From NCBI GenBank assembly GCA_030620095.1, contig JAUTXW010000952.1:768501-832500 (forward strand): 64,000 bases of DNA, written 5' to 3'. Shown here one piece after another: positions 62,166-64,000 of this stretch; the stretch's first letter is position 1, and each line of letters starts with the position of its first letter. The notes beneath the pieces were generated by a model. It saw only the letters and a program-made list of their open reading frames with translations, had not been told where the DNA came from and did no database searches. The position numbers and the translations under genes are program-made. This DNA comes from Kuschelorhynchus macadamiae (lineage: Eukaryota > Arthropoda > Insecta > Coleoptera > Curculionidae).

Positions 62166-64000
62166 ATAGCGACCTTGCCGGACCAGACTGTGCAATACGG
62201 TTATTTTTAATGCTGCAAATACTTATCTCTGCCAAACAACGTTAATTATAGAATCATTATTAATTTGTCTCTAATTAAACTAAAAGGGATTATTAAGGGG
62301 GTATTGTCTTATTTACCTGTCACACTTTCTCAGGCTTAAATGTTGTCGATTACGTTAATGACAAGAAAATATTCTCGAAATGCTCATTTAAATTACAAAA
62401 ATAATGTTGCACAACAATAATAGTCTGGTAATGTTGAAGTATCAATTCCACATCCTAGAAAAAAATGCTGTCACATACAAAATGTTTATACACCATAAAC
62501 TACTGGTCAATTGCTATGGATAATTCAAACTTCTCTACTATTTTAAAAACCAGATTTCTGTGGTTTAGATAAAGAAAATTAAATACCTTTGCCTTGAATA
62601 CATTATTACATCACTTAAGACTAAAGCTTAAGTGTATTTGTATTACATCTTTCACCTCTTTTTATACAGGGTGTTATAATAACGTGCAAAATTTCGAAAA
62701 TTTCAACTGGATTTTCGAAAAGTTTTTTCTCATTTGATTTCATTATAATATCCAAATATTCGATTTTTTAGTAAATCAATATATATTATTTCGTATATCA
62801 ACCAATTAATTTGTTTAATAAAATATTTTTTCATAAAATCGAATTTTAAAGTCAATATTTAATTAATGTCTAATTCGATGGCCTAGTCATAGACATATTA
62901 TTGAATCAATTATGCGATATGCATACCTATCATCAAGCAATCAACTACACAATTGTATTGATTTACCGATTAAGTGATAGATTTAACGTCTAACAGAATT
63001 ATCGATTTATTGAATATTCAAACTATCGATTAATTGAAATATATATTAATCGAAAATTAGATTAATCAAAATATTGAATAATCGTAAAATTGATTAATCG
63101 GAAAGTCGATTAATTGATAGACAAGATCAATCAAAAGTACATCATAATCCGTTAAAAAAAAATTACGTGCGGATTTTGATCTGCCGTTTTAGAGGCTTTC
63201 GCTGTCTGTCTTAGTTGTTTTATCCTTGGATCCGTACAGTACTATGTAAAGCTGATTTTAGCGTATTTCTAATAAAGTGTATCCCGCTTAAGTTTTGTAT
63301 CCCAGTCCCGATCAAACAAAGGACATTTTATCCTATGACCTAAAACTGTCCTGGAAAAAAACAATATTACTTGAATTTTGAATAATATTCCAAAAAATAA
63401 ATGACTCGTGGTACTAATCACTCATATTAGGTATTACATGACTATCAAAAATAATTTTAATTGTGCATTTCAAGAAGCCGTTTCATGTCTACAGAAAAAA
63501 ATCAAAAATGGGTAGCTAAGTGGATAATATCTTATCTTAAGCATCAATAGAATCGGTTATATTGCATCTGATATTATAACGAAATAATTATTAGTGAAAA
63601 GAAATGCGCAAAGATAGTCATCATTATCAGCCCATTTTCATCCATTACTGGATATCTTCCTACCTCTCGCACATACCTATGCTGTGTGCCATAGCACCTA
63701 TTACTTATGGCTAGGAGCAAAGATTAAAAAGGTTTAATATAATTGAACATTTTTATTTTTTTATACTATTTGAATAAACAAATAAATATTATGTTGGCAA
63801 AATTGAAAATCTGTCGACAAAGTTGTATTACTCTCCTCCCAAAATATTTTCTCTTAAAAGGCAAGCGTATTAAATTTGGATTTTTGACAAAATTTGCTTC
63901 CGATCCCTTAAGCGCAAGAGGCAGACACACAACCGTTCAGTCTTTCGAATCGCCTCGTCGAAGGCAGACCTCTGTGTTTTTAACATAAGTGGTTCCACGT
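62166..64000. other. No gene recognised; contains a cryptic GATTAAT repeat
   Basis: AT-rich. 62666-62678 has ATACAGGGTGTTA, a transposon-end-like motif. 62930-63125 is dense in GATTAATCG and CGATTAATT words in both orientations. 63600-63990 shows nothing assignable. Confidence 0.5.

Overview
The window looks like intergenic or intronic DNA of an arthropod, most likely an insect (a beetle would fit, but I cannot prove the order). It is strongly AT-rich and full of (TA)n microsatellites. Almost every recognisable protein is a transposon relic of a type common in insects: Penelope-like elements, several non-LTR (LINE) families, hAT, Tc1/mariner, pogo and Transib. One relic keeps a short GT..AG intron of about 69 bp. 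I see no host gene, tRNA, rRNA or CRISPR array that I can support.

Layout. 1-3440: two arms of one Penelope-like family placed head to head; the minus arm keeps an open reading frame that runs off the left edge, the plus arm is frameshifted and ends in a hammerhead-ribozyme-like tail. 3617-7240: packed relics of a LINE, a mariner-like transposase with an intron, a LINE RNase H domain, and two further LINE fragments. 9800-10640 and 20470-20930: two inverted copies of an unnamed repeat made of tandem modules. 12676: an orphan hammerhead core. 12903-14951: a hAT element inserted in a (TA)n tract and itself hit by a LINE-like tail. 16800-18110: a diverged tandem array. 25057-34530: four LINE relics, the best being an endonuclease-RT-RNase H element at 27310-30590. 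38161-38774: a very long (TA)n tract. 39325-40720: a Tc1-like fragment joined to a second Penelope family. 44430-45001: a pogo-like transposase lacking its catalytic core. 48769-49530: another tandem array. 53187-54797: a decayed transposase-like protein of an unnamed family.

The outstanding locus is 56090-62165. A LINE is split by a 3327-bp Transib element (56670-59996) whose perfect 32-bp terminal inverted repeats begin with CACAGTG, the heptamer of V(D)J recombination signals. Its minus-strand transposase, broken by one shift in a homopolymer, shows the RAG1 layout: a GRP nonamer-binding-like motif, CDG and MIDGK aspartates, a C-x2-C plus H-x4-H zinc site, and a C-terminal acidic motif. 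A second, GC-richer 88-codon frame lies convergent to it on the plus strand inside the same element, which is unexpected.

All calls rest on reading motifs by eye. Superfamily names are safer than clade names, and the unassigned stretches are listed as such.
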